Positions 16,972-24,522 of a DNA stretch of 64,000 nt are shown here, in pieces. The translations under genes were made by a program, and so were the position numbers. Every line of letters begins with the position of its first letter. The stretch's first letter is position 1. Under the pieces are notes generated by a model. That model saw nothing but the letters and a program-made list of their open reading frames with translations. It did no database searches and had not been told where the DNA came from. The stretch comes from Anoxybacillus sp050480245 (lineage in GTDB: Bacteria; Bacillota; Bacilli; Bacillales; Anoxybacillaceae): the NCBI GenBank assembly GCA_050480245.1, contig JBCNEQ010000019.1; one strand, written 5' to 3'.

Positions 16972-17793
16972 ATGCTACGTTCTATGTACTCTGGAATCGG
17001 AGGAATGAAAAATTTCCAAGTGAAATTGGATGTAATAGGAAATAATATTGCTAACGTAAACACATATGGTTTTAAAAAGGGACGTACTATTTTTAAAGAC
17101 TTAGTTAGCCAACAAATTTCAGGAGCAAGTGGTGCGTCAGGAGGGAAAGGTGGAGTTAATCCAAAACAAGTGGGTCTAGGTTCTCAATTATCAGTTATTG
17201 ATACAGTGCATACTCAAGGTAGCTTGCAAACAACAGGCCGCGTTCTTGATTTGGCGATTTCTGGAGATGGATTCTTCGTTGTTGGAAATGTAGCAACTCC
17301 ACCTGGTGCTGCCACAAATTTAGCATATACGAGGGCGGGGAATTTTTATCTTGATCAAAATGGAGATATTGTAAATGCGGATGGCTTGTATTTGATAGGA
17401 CAAGTAAGTAATCAAATTGGAAAAATTAACATTCCTACAGACGCTAAAAGTTTTAGCATCGGTGCAGATGGAACAGTTAGTTATGTGGATGCTTCAGGGA
17501 ACTTGAGGACTGCTGGGACAATACGTTTAGCAAAATTTAATAACAATGAGGGACTAGAGAAAGTAGGGCAAAATCTTTATCGACCAACAACAAACTCTGG
17601 TGCAGCGGTTGATACCCCTCCGGGACTGAACGGAGCAGGAATACTAGTCCCAGGTACGTTAGAAATGTCCAACGTTGACCTTTCCGAAGAGTTTACGGAA
17701 ATGATTGTCGCGCAACGCGGCTTCCAAGCAAACACGCGCATTATTACAACATCGGACGAGATTTTACAAGAATTAGTTAACTTAAAGAAATAA
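16972..17793 (+). CDS. flgE: flagellar hook protein FlgE (often annotated FlgG)
   Basis: Subunit of the hook that joins rod and filament. The N-terminal rod motif IGNNIANVNTYGFKKGRT and C-terminal FTEMIVAQRGFQANTRIITT frame a variable middle domain. At 273 aa it is the short hook type of bacilli; B. subtilis flgE was formerly called flgG, so databases may use either name. From the start to about 17680 codon use departs from its neighbours (ACT, GCT, CCT, GGA and AGG codons; few CGC and ACG), and it returns to the local style in the last ~110 nt. This looks like an exchanged segment. An 82-nt gap precedes it, unusually long for this operon. Confidence 0.93.
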   Translation: MLRSMYSGIGGMKNFQVKLDVIGNNIANVNTYGFKKGRTIFKDLVSQQISGASGASGGKGGVNPKQVGLGSQLSVIDTVHTQGSLQTTGRVLDLAISGDGFFVVGNVATPPGAATNLAYTRAGNFYLDQNGDIVNADGLYLIGQVSNQIGKINIPTDAKSFSIGADGTVSYVDASGNLRTAGTIRLAKFNNNEGLEKVGQNLYRPTTNSGAAVDTPPGLNGAGILVPGTLEMSNVDLSEEFTEMIVAQRGFQANTRIITTSDEILQELVNLKK

Positions 17794-17796
17794 TAA

Positions 17797-17840
17797 GGGA
17801 GGGGGGGCACTAGGCTCCGTCTAGTGCCCGCATACATATG
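17797..17840 (+). promoter_or_regulatory. Shine-Dalgarno and hairpin ahead of swrD/flbD
   Basis: GGGAGG (17797-17802) is the only good ribosome binding site before ATG 17838 but lies 35 nt away. Between them GGGCACTAG (17805-17813) pairs perfectly with CTAGTGCCC (17821-17829), loop GCTCCGT. If the hairpin folds, the remaining spacer is 10 nt. No T tract follows, so it is not an intrinsic terminator. Confidence 0.65.
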
Positions 17841-18065
17841 ATTACATTAACGCGGTTAAATGGAAAACAATTCACACTAAACGCGATATACATAGAACAA
17901 GTTGAAGCGTTCCCAGACACGACCATTACGTTAACGAATGGCAAAAAGTTTGTCGTGCGGGAGTCTGTTGAAGATGTTATGTTATTAGTAGAAACGTTTT
18001 ATCGTAACATTTCTGTTCTCGGATTAAGGAGAGATGCGGAGGGATCCGACGTTGAAGGACAATAA
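17838..18065 (+). CDS. swrD: flagellar protein FlbD/SwrD (YlzI)
   Basis: Small cytoplasmic protein of the FlbD family. In B. subtilis SwrD is required for swarming and raises motor power. The family pattern MITLTRLNGKQFTLNAIYIE and PDTTITLTNGKKFVVRES covers the first 45 residues. The 75-aa length is normal. The start is fixed by family similarity, although the ribosome binding site is separated from it by a hairpin. The end overlaps fliL by 14 nt. Confidence 0.93.
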   Translation: MITLTRLNGKQFTLNAIYIEQVEAFPDTTITLTNGKKFVVRESVEDVMLLVETFYRNISVLGLRRDAEGSDVEGQ

Positions 18066-18480
18066 AATGTTAAAAATTATGCTTATTGTCATGGGGGGTA
18101 TTACGCTAGTTAGCGTCGTCGCGCTTGTTGTCGTTATGAAATTTATGGGGAATGATGAACCGAAAGAGCCGTCGGTCGATGAAATTGTTGCAAGCTCGTT
18201 TGACGTGCCCGAAATGATGACGAATTTAATGGATGGTAGCTTTATTAAAATTGCGTTTAAAATTCAAACAGATAGCGAAAAGGCAAAAGAAGAAGCAGAA
18301 AAACGCGATTTTCAAATTAAAAGTATCATTATTGAAGAGCTGTCAGAAATGACGGCGGAGCAGTTTAAAGGAAAGCAAGGAAAACTTCTTTTAGAGAAAA
18401 AACTGCGCGAACGCATAAACGAGCTTATGCAAGAAGGAAAAGTTGAGAAAATTTATATAACCTCCTTTATTCTCCAGTAA
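18052..18480 (+). CDS. fliL: flagellar basal body-associated protein FliL
   Basis: Single-pass membrane protein that surrounds and stabilises stator units. A short cytoplasmic N-terminus precedes a transmembrane helix at about residues 8-29 and an extracytoplasmic domain with the family pattern IIEELSEMTAEQF. The start is probably TTG 18052, with CGGAGGGAT 9 nt upstream; ATG 18034 has its AGGAG only 2 nt away. With this start it has 142 aa and overlaps swrD. Confidence 0.92.
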   Translation: MKDNKMLKIMLIVMGGITLVSVVALVVVMKFMGNDEPKEPSVDEIVASSFDVPEMMTNLMDGSFIKIAFKIQTDSEKAKEEAEKRDFQIKSIIIEELSEMTAEQFKGKQGKLLLEKKLRERINELMQEGKVEKIYITSFILQ

Positions 18481-18511
18481 ATAAAATGAATAGGAGTAGG
18501 AGGTGAGAACG

Positions 18512-19510
18512 GTGTCAGGAGAAGTTTTATCGCAAAGTGAAATAGACGCCCTGCTTGCAGCGCTATCCGCGGGAGAAATGAGCGCTGATGAACTGAAAAA
18601 AGAAGAAGCAGAAAAAAAAGTGAAAGTATACGACTTTAAACGGGCATTGCGGTTTTCTAAAGACCAAATTCGCAGTTTGACGCGCATCCACGAAAACTTT
18701 GCCCGATTGTTAACGACGTTTTTTTCCGCGCAGTTGCGCACATATGTGCAAATTTCTGTCGCATCGGCTGACCAATTGCCATATGAAGAATTTATTCGCT
18801 CCATTCCGAAAATGACGATTTTAACAGTATTTGAAGTCCCGCCTCTTGATGGGCGCGTACTGTTAGAAGTCAATCCTAATATCGCCTATGCGATGCTTGA
18901 TCGCGTACTAGGTGGCAGAGGTGTGAGTTTAAATAAAATTGAAAATTTAACAGAAATTGAAACGAAAATTATGTCCAATTTGTTTGAAAAAGCGTTCAGC
19001 AACTTGCGCGAAGCGTGGGAATCTGTTGCGGACATCGATCCGATGCTTACAGATTTTGAAGTGAACCCGCAATTTTTACAAATGGTATCACCGAATGAAA
19101 CGATCGTTGTCATTTCGTTAAATACGCAAATTGGCGATACGAGTGGAATGATTAATATTTGTATTCCGCATGTGGTGTTAGAGCCAATTATTCCGAAATT
19201 GTCTGTCCATTATTGGATGCAAACGCAAAAAAAAGAGCGTGAACCAGGAGAAGTTGCAACGCTACAAAAGCGATTAAAGCAAACGAAAGTGCCGATGATT
19301 GCGGAACTTGGCACATCGACCATTTCCGTACAAGAGTTTCTGCAACTTTCCGTTGGCGATGTGATTCAGCTTGATCAAACGGTGCGCGATCCGCTTATTA
19401 TTAAAGTAGGAGACGTGCCGAAATTTATCGGTCAGCCAGGAAAAATGAATAAACGATTAGCCGTACAAATTTTGGATGTCATAAAGGGGGAAGACGGCGA
19501 TGATGAGTGA
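18512..19510 (+). CDS. fliM: flagellar motor switch protein FliM
   Basis: C-ring switch protein that receives CheY-P. The N-terminal CheY-binding peptide LSQSEIDALL is at residues 5-14, the CheC-like middle domain follows, and the C-terminal SpoA (surface presentation) domain (VQEFLQLSVGDVIQLDQ) ends the protein. GTG 18512 is chosen, 8 nt after GGAGG; GTG 18503 would overlap the ribosome binding site. The resulting 332 aa equals the B. subtilis length. An A8 run lies at 18612-18619. Confidence 0.97.
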   Translation: MSGEVLSQSEIDALLAALSAGEMSADELKKEEAEKKVKVYDFKRALRFSKDQIRSLTRIHENFARLLTTFFSAQLRTYVQISVASADQLPYEEFIRSIPKMTILTVFEVPPLDGRVLLEVNPNIAYAMLDRVLGGRGVSLNKIENLTEIETKIMSNLFEKAFSNLREAWESVADIDPMLTDFEVNPQFLQMVSPNETIVVISLNTQIGDTSGMINICIPHVVLEPIIPKLSVHYWMQTQKKEREPGEVATLQKRLKQTKVPMIAELGTSTISVQEFLQLSVGDVIQLDQTVRDPLIIKVGDVPKFIGQPGKMNKRLAVQILDVIKGEDGDDE

Positions 19511-20666
19511 CGATATGTTATCTCAAGATGAGATTGATGCGTTGTTGCGGGGAATTGAAGAAGACCCGATGCCGTCTAGCACAATGTCGATTGATGAAGT
19601 GTTGACGCCGATTGAACAAGATGCGCTTGGTGAGATCGGGAATATTTCGTTTGGCAGTTCAGCGACAGCGTTATCGATGTTACTAAATCAAAAAGTTGAA
19701 ATTACGACGCCGAACGTTTCGCTTATTGAGCGTGCGCGCATCGCTGAAGAGTTTCCGCATCCGTACGTTGCGATTCAAGTCAGCTATACCGAAGGATTTT
19801 TAGGAACAAATTTACTTGTCATTAAACAATCTGACGCTGCGATTATCGCAGATTTAATGATGGGGGGGGATGGCACAAATCCATCCGCCTCTATGGATGA
19901 AATTCAATTGAGTGCTGTACAAGAAGCGATGAACCAAATGATGGGTTCGGCTGCGACGTCGATGTCGACGATCTTTAGCAAAAAAGTTGATATTTCCCCA
20001 CCAAGCTTGCATTTGCTTGATTTGTCAGAAGGCGAAGGATTTGAATATTTGCCGCCGGACGATGTACTTGTTAAAGTATCGTTCCGTTTAAAAGTAGGCA
20101 ATTTAATTGATTCGAATATTATGCAACTGTTGCCAATTCATTTTGCGAAAGAATTAGTCGAAAATTTATTAAATCCGTATAGTACAAAGACCGAAACATC
20201 AGCTACAATAAATACGAACGAGCCACGCCAAACAGCGCCATCCGCACAAACGAAACCAGCACAAACGAAACCAGCGCCTTCATCGGCTCAACAAACGCAA
20301 AAAGAAGCTCCTCAACATTTTGGGACGGGAGCCGTGCAGCAGCCTGTCAACGTCCAGCCTGTTGCTTTTGCGAGTTTTGAACCAGCGCCATTGCCAGAGG
20401 CGGAGTCGCGCAATCTTGATATGTTGCTTGACATTCCGTTGCAAGTGACGGTAGAGCTTGGGCGAACGAAGCGTTCTGTGCAAGATATTTTAAGTTTATC
20501 TTCAGGATCGATTATTGAGCTTGATAAACTGGCTGGTGAGCCGGTTGACATTTTAGTGAACAATAAATTGATTGCCAAAGGTGAAGTGGTTGTCATCGAT
20601 GAAAATTTCGGGGTGCGGGTGACAAGCATTATTAGCCAGAGCGATCGGTTAAACAAATTACGATAA
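19500..20666 (+). CDS. fliY: flagellar motor switch phosphatase FliY
   Basis: Gram-positive fusion of a CheY-P phosphatase with a FliN-like C-ring domain. After an N-terminal LSQDEIDALL peptide come two CheC-type phosphatase helices (DALGEIGNISFGSS and VQEAMNQMMGSA, each with the E...N pattern), a low-complexity Gln/Ala/Pro linker with two QTKPA copies, and the C-terminal SpoA/FliN domain (VTVELGRTKRSVQDILSLS). Length 388 aa. ATG 19500 or 19503 are both possible. It overlaps fliM by 11 nt. A G8 tract at 19862-19869 encodes MGGD. Confidence 0.97.
   Translation: MMSDDMLSQDEIDALLRGIEEDPMPSSTMSIDEVLTPIEQDALGEIGNISFGSSATALSMLLNQKVEITTPNVSLIERARIAEEFPHPYVAIQVSYTEGFLGTNLLVIKQSDAAIIADLMMGGDGTNPSASMDEIQLSAVQEAMNQMMGSAATSMSTIFSKKVDISPPSLHLLDLSEGEGFEYLPPDDVLVKVSFRLKVGNLIDSNIMQLLPIHFAKELVENLLNPYSTKTETSATINTNEPRQTAPSAQTKPAQTKPAPSSAQQTQKEAPQHFGTGAVQQPVNVQPVAFASFEPAPLPEAESRNLDMLLDIPLQVTVELGRTKRSVQDILSLSSGSIIELDKLAGEPVDILVNNKLIAKGEVVVIDENFGVRVTSIISQSDRLNKLR
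19862..19869. repeat. G8 homopolymer tract inside fliY
   Basis: Eight consecutive G residues within the fliY coding region (Met-Gly-Gly-Asp). The frame is intact here. Such tracts are prone to slippage. Confidence 0.9.
20246..20275. repeat. 15-bp tandem repeat in the fliY linker
   Basis: ACAAACGAAACCAGC is repeated exactly (20246-20260 and 20261-20275), encoding QTKPA twice in the linker between the phosphatase and FliN domains. Confidence 0.9.
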
Positions 20667-20685
20667 TTCGGGAGGTTTTTGGAGA

Positions 20686-21045
20686 ATGGCGAGAATTTTA
20701 ATTGTTGATGATGCAGCATTTATGCGAATGATGATTAAAGATATTTTAACGAAAAACGGACACGAAGTTGTAGCTGAAGCAGCTGATGGGGCGCAAGCGG
20801 TCGAAAAATATAAAGAGTTTCGTCCAGACTTAGTAACGATGGATATTACAATGCCAGAAATGGACGGCATTACGGCGCTTAAAGAAATTAAAAAAATTGA
20901 TAGCAACGCCAAAGTCATTATGTGTTCGGCCATGGGGCAACAGGCGATGGTTATTGATGCGATCCAAGCAGGAGCAAAAGACTTTATCGTCAAGCCGTTT
21001 CAAGCGGATCGCGTCATTGAAGCGATTAATAAAACGCTCGGTTAG
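20686..21045 (+). CDS. cheY: chemotaxis response regulator CheY
   Basis: Single-domain receiver that is phosphorylated by CheA and binds FliM; in B. subtilis CheY-P promotes smooth swimming. The acidic pair Asp8-Asp9, phosphoacceptor Asp53 in TMDITMPEMDG, the Thr/Ser position in MCSAMGQ and the conserved Lys in FIVKPF are all present. Length 119 aa. GGGAGG precedes ATG 20686. It lies directly after its phosphatase gene fliY. Confidence 0.98.
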   Translation: MARILIVDDAAFMRMMIKDILTKNGHEVVAEAADGAQAVEKYKEFRPDLVTMDITMPEMDGITALKEIKKIDSNAKVIMCSAMGQQAMVIDAIQAGAKDFIVKPFQADRVIEAINKTLG

Positions 21046-21057
21046 AGGTGGAATTCA

Positions 21058-21690
21058 TTGCGCTATATTCGCATCATCATGTTGTGCGCATTCGTTGTTC
21101 TGCAAGCAGTTTCTCCTGCTTTTGCAGAACAAACGAATAGCGTAAAAGAATGTTTAGAGCATCCAGAAAAGTGTAAAGAGCAACAAACGAACGATACAAA
21201 ACAAAACGAAAACGAAACGATTGTCCAGCCGTCTCCGGTCACGGTTTGGGACTTTATTAAACTCATCGTTGCAACGGCTTTTGTTATATTTTTGTTATAT
21301 GCGCTTTTAAAATGGTTAAATAAACAAAACCGATTTTATGAGCGAAAAGGGCTCATTCAACATTTAGGCGGGGCAAGTTTAGGAACGAATCGAACGATTC
21401 AAATTGTAAAAGTCGGTCGACGCGTATTTGTTGTCGGTGTAGGAGAATCTATTCACTTATTAAAAGAAATTACCGATGAACAAGAAATTGAAGAACTGCT
21501 TAAGCAACATGAAGCGCGTCTTGATTCGTTGCTTGATACGAGCGTATGGAAATCGCTCCAATCGCTTTTGCAACGAAAAACGAACGAATCCCGTTTTCGC
21601 CAGTTGTTCGATCGGGAGTTACAACAGTTGGCGGATGAGCGAACAAAAGCGATGAGAGCGCTAGAAAAAGAAAGGGATCGACATGAATGA
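21058..21690 (+). CDS. fliO: flagellar biosynthesis protein FliO (FliZ)
   Basis: Bitopic membrane protein that helps assemble the FliP ring of the export gate. There is a probable signal peptide (residues 1-23, ending AFA), a polar linker with two cysteines (about 31-39), a transmembrane helix at about 63-84 and a cytoplasmic tail with the pattern RTIQIVKVGRRVFVVGVGES. The start is TTG 21058, after AGAGGTG. Length 210 aa. It overlaps fliP by 8 nt. Confidence 0.92.
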   Translation: MRYIRIIMLCAFVVLQAVSPAFAEQTNSVKECLEHPEKCKEQQTNDTKQNENETIVQPSPVTVWDFIKLIVATAFVIFLLYALLKWLNKQNRFYERKGLIQHLGGASLGTNRTIQIVKVGRRVFVVGVGESIHLLKEITDEQEIEELLKQHEARLDSLLDTSVWKSLQSLLQRKTNESRFRQLFDRELQQLADERTKAMRALEKERDRHE

Positions 21691-22348
21691 AGTGATGCAA
21701 TTTTTTAACAATAGCGCACCCGAAAATGTAGCGACATCTGTGAAGCTGTTATTGTTGTTAACCGTCTTATCGATTGCGCCAGGCATTTTAATTATGGTGA
21801 CATCGTTTACGCGCATCGTCATCGTCCTATCGTTTGTTAGAACAGCGCTCGGTACGCAACAAATGCCGCCAAACCAAGTGATCATCGGGCTATCGCTATT
21901 TTTAACATTTTTTATTATGGCACCGACGTTTCAACAAATTAACCGCGATGCATTACAACCATTATTTGATGAAAAAATTAACTTAGAACAAGCGTATGAA
22001 CGAGCGGAAGCACCGTTGAAAGAATTTATGAGCAAACATACACGCCAAAAAGATTTAGCGTTATTTTTAAGCTACGCAGGGGCGGAGCAGCCGAAAACGG
22101 TGAAAGACATTCCGATGTCAGCGCTTGTGCCAGCTTTTGCGATTAGTGAACTAAAAACAGCTTTTCAAATAGGCTTTATGTTATTCATCCCGTTCTTAGT
22201 CATTGATATGATTGTCGCTAGTGTATTAATGTCAATGGGGATGATGATGCTGCCGCCGGTGATGATTTCGTTGCCGTTTAAAATTTTATTATTTGTTCTT
22301 GTGGACGGTTGGTATTTAGTTGTGAAGTCATTATTAGAAAGCTTTTAA
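21683..22348 (+). CDS. fliP: flagellar export gate protein FliP
   Basis: Core of the type III export gate; five FliP copies form the pore with FliQ and FliR. Several hydrophobic helices are visible. Family signatures are SFTRIVIVLSFVRTALGTQQ and MPMSALVPAFAISELKTAF-like in the second half. There is no long cleaved signal sequence. Length 221 aa. The A8 tract known from B. subtilis fliP alleles is not present here. Confidence 0.97.
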   Translation: MNEVMQFFNNSAPENVATSVKLLLLLTVLSIAPGILIMVTSFTRIVIVLSFVRTALGTQQMPPNQVIIGLSLFLTFFIMAPTFQQINRDALQPLFDEKINLEQAYERAEAPLKEFMSKHTRQKDLALFLSYAGAEQPKTVKDIPMSALVPAFAISELKTAFQIGFMLFIPFLVIDMIVASVLMSMGMMMLPPVMISLPFKILLFVLVDGWYLVVKSLLESF

Positions 22349-22362
22349 AGTAGGTGGGAAAA

Positions 22363-22632
22363 ATGAGTCCCGATTTTGTCATTCAAGTGGCCGAACGAGG
22401 CGTATATATGGTGCTTGTGATATGTGGTCCGCTCATGTTGCTTGCCCTTGCAGTTGGATTGTTTGTCAGCATTTTGCAAGCGACGACGCAAATTCAAGAA
22501 CAGACGTTGGCGTTTGTACCGAAAATTGTTGCGGTACTCATCGGCCTTGTGTTTTTCGGGCCGTGGATGCTTTCACGGATGGTTTCGTATGCGTACGATA
22601 TTTTTAGCAATTTAAGTAAATTTGTAGGATGA
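22363..22632 (+). CDS. fliQ: flagellar export gate protein FliQ
   Basis: Small export-gate protein with two transmembrane hairpin helices (about 15-38 and 52-74). ATATTQIQEQTLAFVPKIVA, between and into the second helix, is the family signature. ATG 22363 is preferred over GTG 22354 and gives the standard 89 aa. It lies between fliP and fliR, which supply the rest of the gate. Confidence 0.96.
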   Translation: MSPDFVIQVAERGVYMVLVICGPLMLLALAVGLFVSILQATTQIQEQTLAFVPKIVAVLIGLVFFGPWMLSRMVSYAYDIFSNLSKFVG

Positions 22633-22637
22633 GACGT

Positions 22638-23408
22638 ATGGAGCTATACACATATTTGCCAACTTTTTTGCTCGTTTTTGCGCGCGTCGCTTCCTTTTTT
22701 GCAACGATGCCACTTTTCTCTTATCGAAACGTACCGAACGTTCATAAAATCGGTTTTGCCTTTTTTGTTAGCTGGTTGATGTTTTTAGCGCTTGATCCAA
22801 AGCCATTGGATATTGACGGAACGTATATGATGCTGCTAATGAAAGAAGTGCTTGTTGGGCTTTTGATTGGTCTTGTTGCATTTATCATTATGTCGGCCAT
22901 TCAAATTGCAGGCGGACTCATTGATTTTCAAATGGGGTTTGCGATTGCAAACGTCATTGACCCACAAACAGGAGCACAAAGCCCGTTAATGGGACAATAT
23001 TTATATACGATCGCCTTATTTTTTTTGCTAGCCGTCAATGGACATCATTTGTTGTTAGACGGTATTTTTTATAGCTACCGATTCATTCCGCTCGACCATC
23101 TGATTGCTTTTGAAAACGGACAAATCGCAGAACAAGTTGTTCGTTTGTTTCAAGCGATGTTTGTCATCGCGTTACAAATGGCGATTCCGATTGTCGGTTG
23201 CTTATTTTTAGTAGATGTAGCGCTTGGCATTGTGGCGCGAACCGTTCCGCAAATGAACATTTTTGTCATTGGGCTACCTGTGAAAATTATCGTCAGTTTT
23301 GTTTTGTTTGTCGTTGTGTTTTCGAGCATGTTCGTCGTCACGAAGCATTTGTTTGAACTCACCGTTATGTCGATGCGCGTCATGATGAAATTATTAGGAG
23401 GAACGTAA
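22638..23408 (+). CDS. fliR: flagellar export gate protein FliR
   Basis: Polytopic membrane protein that completes the FliPQR pore. Six or so hydrophobic segments are visible, with family stretches IQIAGGLIDFQMGFAIANVI and TVPQMNIFVIGLPVKI. ATG 22638 has AGGA 8 nt upstream; ATG 22629, overlapping the fliQ stop, is the alternative. Length 256 aa. It is followed by flhB after one nucleotide. Confidence 0.95.
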   Translation: MELYTYLPTFLLVFARVASFFATMPLFSYRNVPNVHKIGFAFFVSWLMFLALDPKPLDIDGTYMMLLMKEVLVGLLIGLVAFIIMSAIQIAGGLIDFQMGFAIANVIDPQTGAQSPLMGQYLYTIALFFLLAVNGHHLLLDGIFYSYRFIPLDHLIAFENGQIAEQVVRLFQAMFVIALQMAIPIVGCLFLVDVALGIVARTVPQMNIFVIGLPVKIIVSFVLFVVVFSSMFVVTKHLFELTVMSMRVMMKLLGGT

Positions 23409-23409
23409 T

Positions 23410-24492
23410 GTGAGCTGGCTGTCGGTTGACTTGCAGTTTTTTGCTGACGAAAAAACAGAAAAAGCAACGCCGCGAAAACGGCAAGAAGTACGCAAAAAGG
23501 GACAAGTAGCAAAAAGTGCTGATGCGACCGCTGCCTTTTTAATGCTCGTCGTTTTCCTTATTCTTTCCTTTTCTTCGGACGTGTGGGGAAATGCGATTAT
23601 ACGGCTATTTTACCAATCGTTTCAACATTATTTTTTCATGGACGTCACGATCGATTCTGTGCAGCTTATTTTTGTTGACCTCCTTCGTCAGATGGCGGTG
23701 CTCGTTGGTCCGATTTTTTTAGCCGCCATTGCTGCTGTCCTGTTTGCAAACTTTGTGCAAATCGGGTTTTTATTTACGACTGAACCGTTGCAAATGAAAC
23801 TAAGCAAACTCGATCCGATTCAAGGATTTAAGCGCATCTTTTCACTGCGTGCGCTCGTGGAATTGTTAAAATCGATTTTAAAAGTGTTATTTGTTGGCGT
23901 TGTGACGTTTTCTGTTTTATGGATGCACATGGGCGATATTTTATCGCTGTCGCATAAATCGATTGGCGCGATTGCGGCAACGCTTGGACGTTTAACGATT
24001 CAAATGGGTCTTGCTGCTTCTGTCGCTTTACTCCTTCTTTCCTTGTTCGATTATTTGTATCAACGGTATGATTTTGAAAAAAATATTCGTATGTCAAAGC
24101 AAGAGATTAAAGACGAGTATAAAAAGATAGAAGGTGACCCGCTCATTAAATCGCGCATTAAACAGAAGCAGCGAGAAATGGCGATGCGTCGAATGATGCA
24201 GGAAGTGCCAAAAGCGGATGTCGTCATTACAAACCCAACGCATTTTGCAGTTGCGTTAAAGTATGATGAACAGCAAGCAGACGCTCCGATTGTTGTTGCA
24301 AAAGGGGCAGATTATATGGCACAAAAAATAAAAGATATCGCTAAAAAACACGATGTCATGATCGTTGAAAATCGCCCGCTTGCCCGCGCACTATATGATC
24401 AAACAGATGTCGGAATGGTCATTCCGGAAGCTTTTTTTAAAGCGGTGGCGGAAATTTTAGCGTACGTCTATAAAATGAAAAATAAACTTTAA
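23410..24492 (+). CDS. flhB: flagellar export switch protein FlhB
   Basis: Export-gate protein that switches substrate from rod/hook to filament type. The N-terminus LQFFADEKTEKATPRKRQE, four membrane helices (about 30-210) and the cytoplasmic domain with the self-cleavage site NPTH (about residues 274-277, in VVITNPTHFAVAL) are complete. GTG 23410 follows TTAGGAGG at 8 nt. Length 360 aa. FliK, encoded upstream in the same operon, is its partner. Confidence 0.97.
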   Translation: MSWLSVDLQFFADEKTEKATPRKRQEVRKKGQVAKSADATAAFLMLVVFLILSFSSDVWGNAIIRLFYQSFQHYFFMDVTIDSVQLIFVDLLRQMAVLVGPIFLAAIAAVLFANFVQIGFLFTTEPLQMKLSKLDPIQGFKRIFSLRALVELLKSILKVLFVGVVTFSVLWMHMGDILSLSHKSIGAIAATLGRLTIQMGLAASVALLLLSLFDYLYQRYDFEKNIRMSKQEIKDEYKKIEGDPLIKSRIKQKQREMAMRRMMQEVPKADVVITNPTHFAVALKYDEQQADAPIVVAKGADYMAQKIKDIAKKHDVMIVENRPLARALYDQTDVGMVIPEAFFKAVAEILAYVYKMKNKL

Positions 24493-24522
24493 TTTTATGT
24501 ATGCGAACAGGAGAGAACGTTT

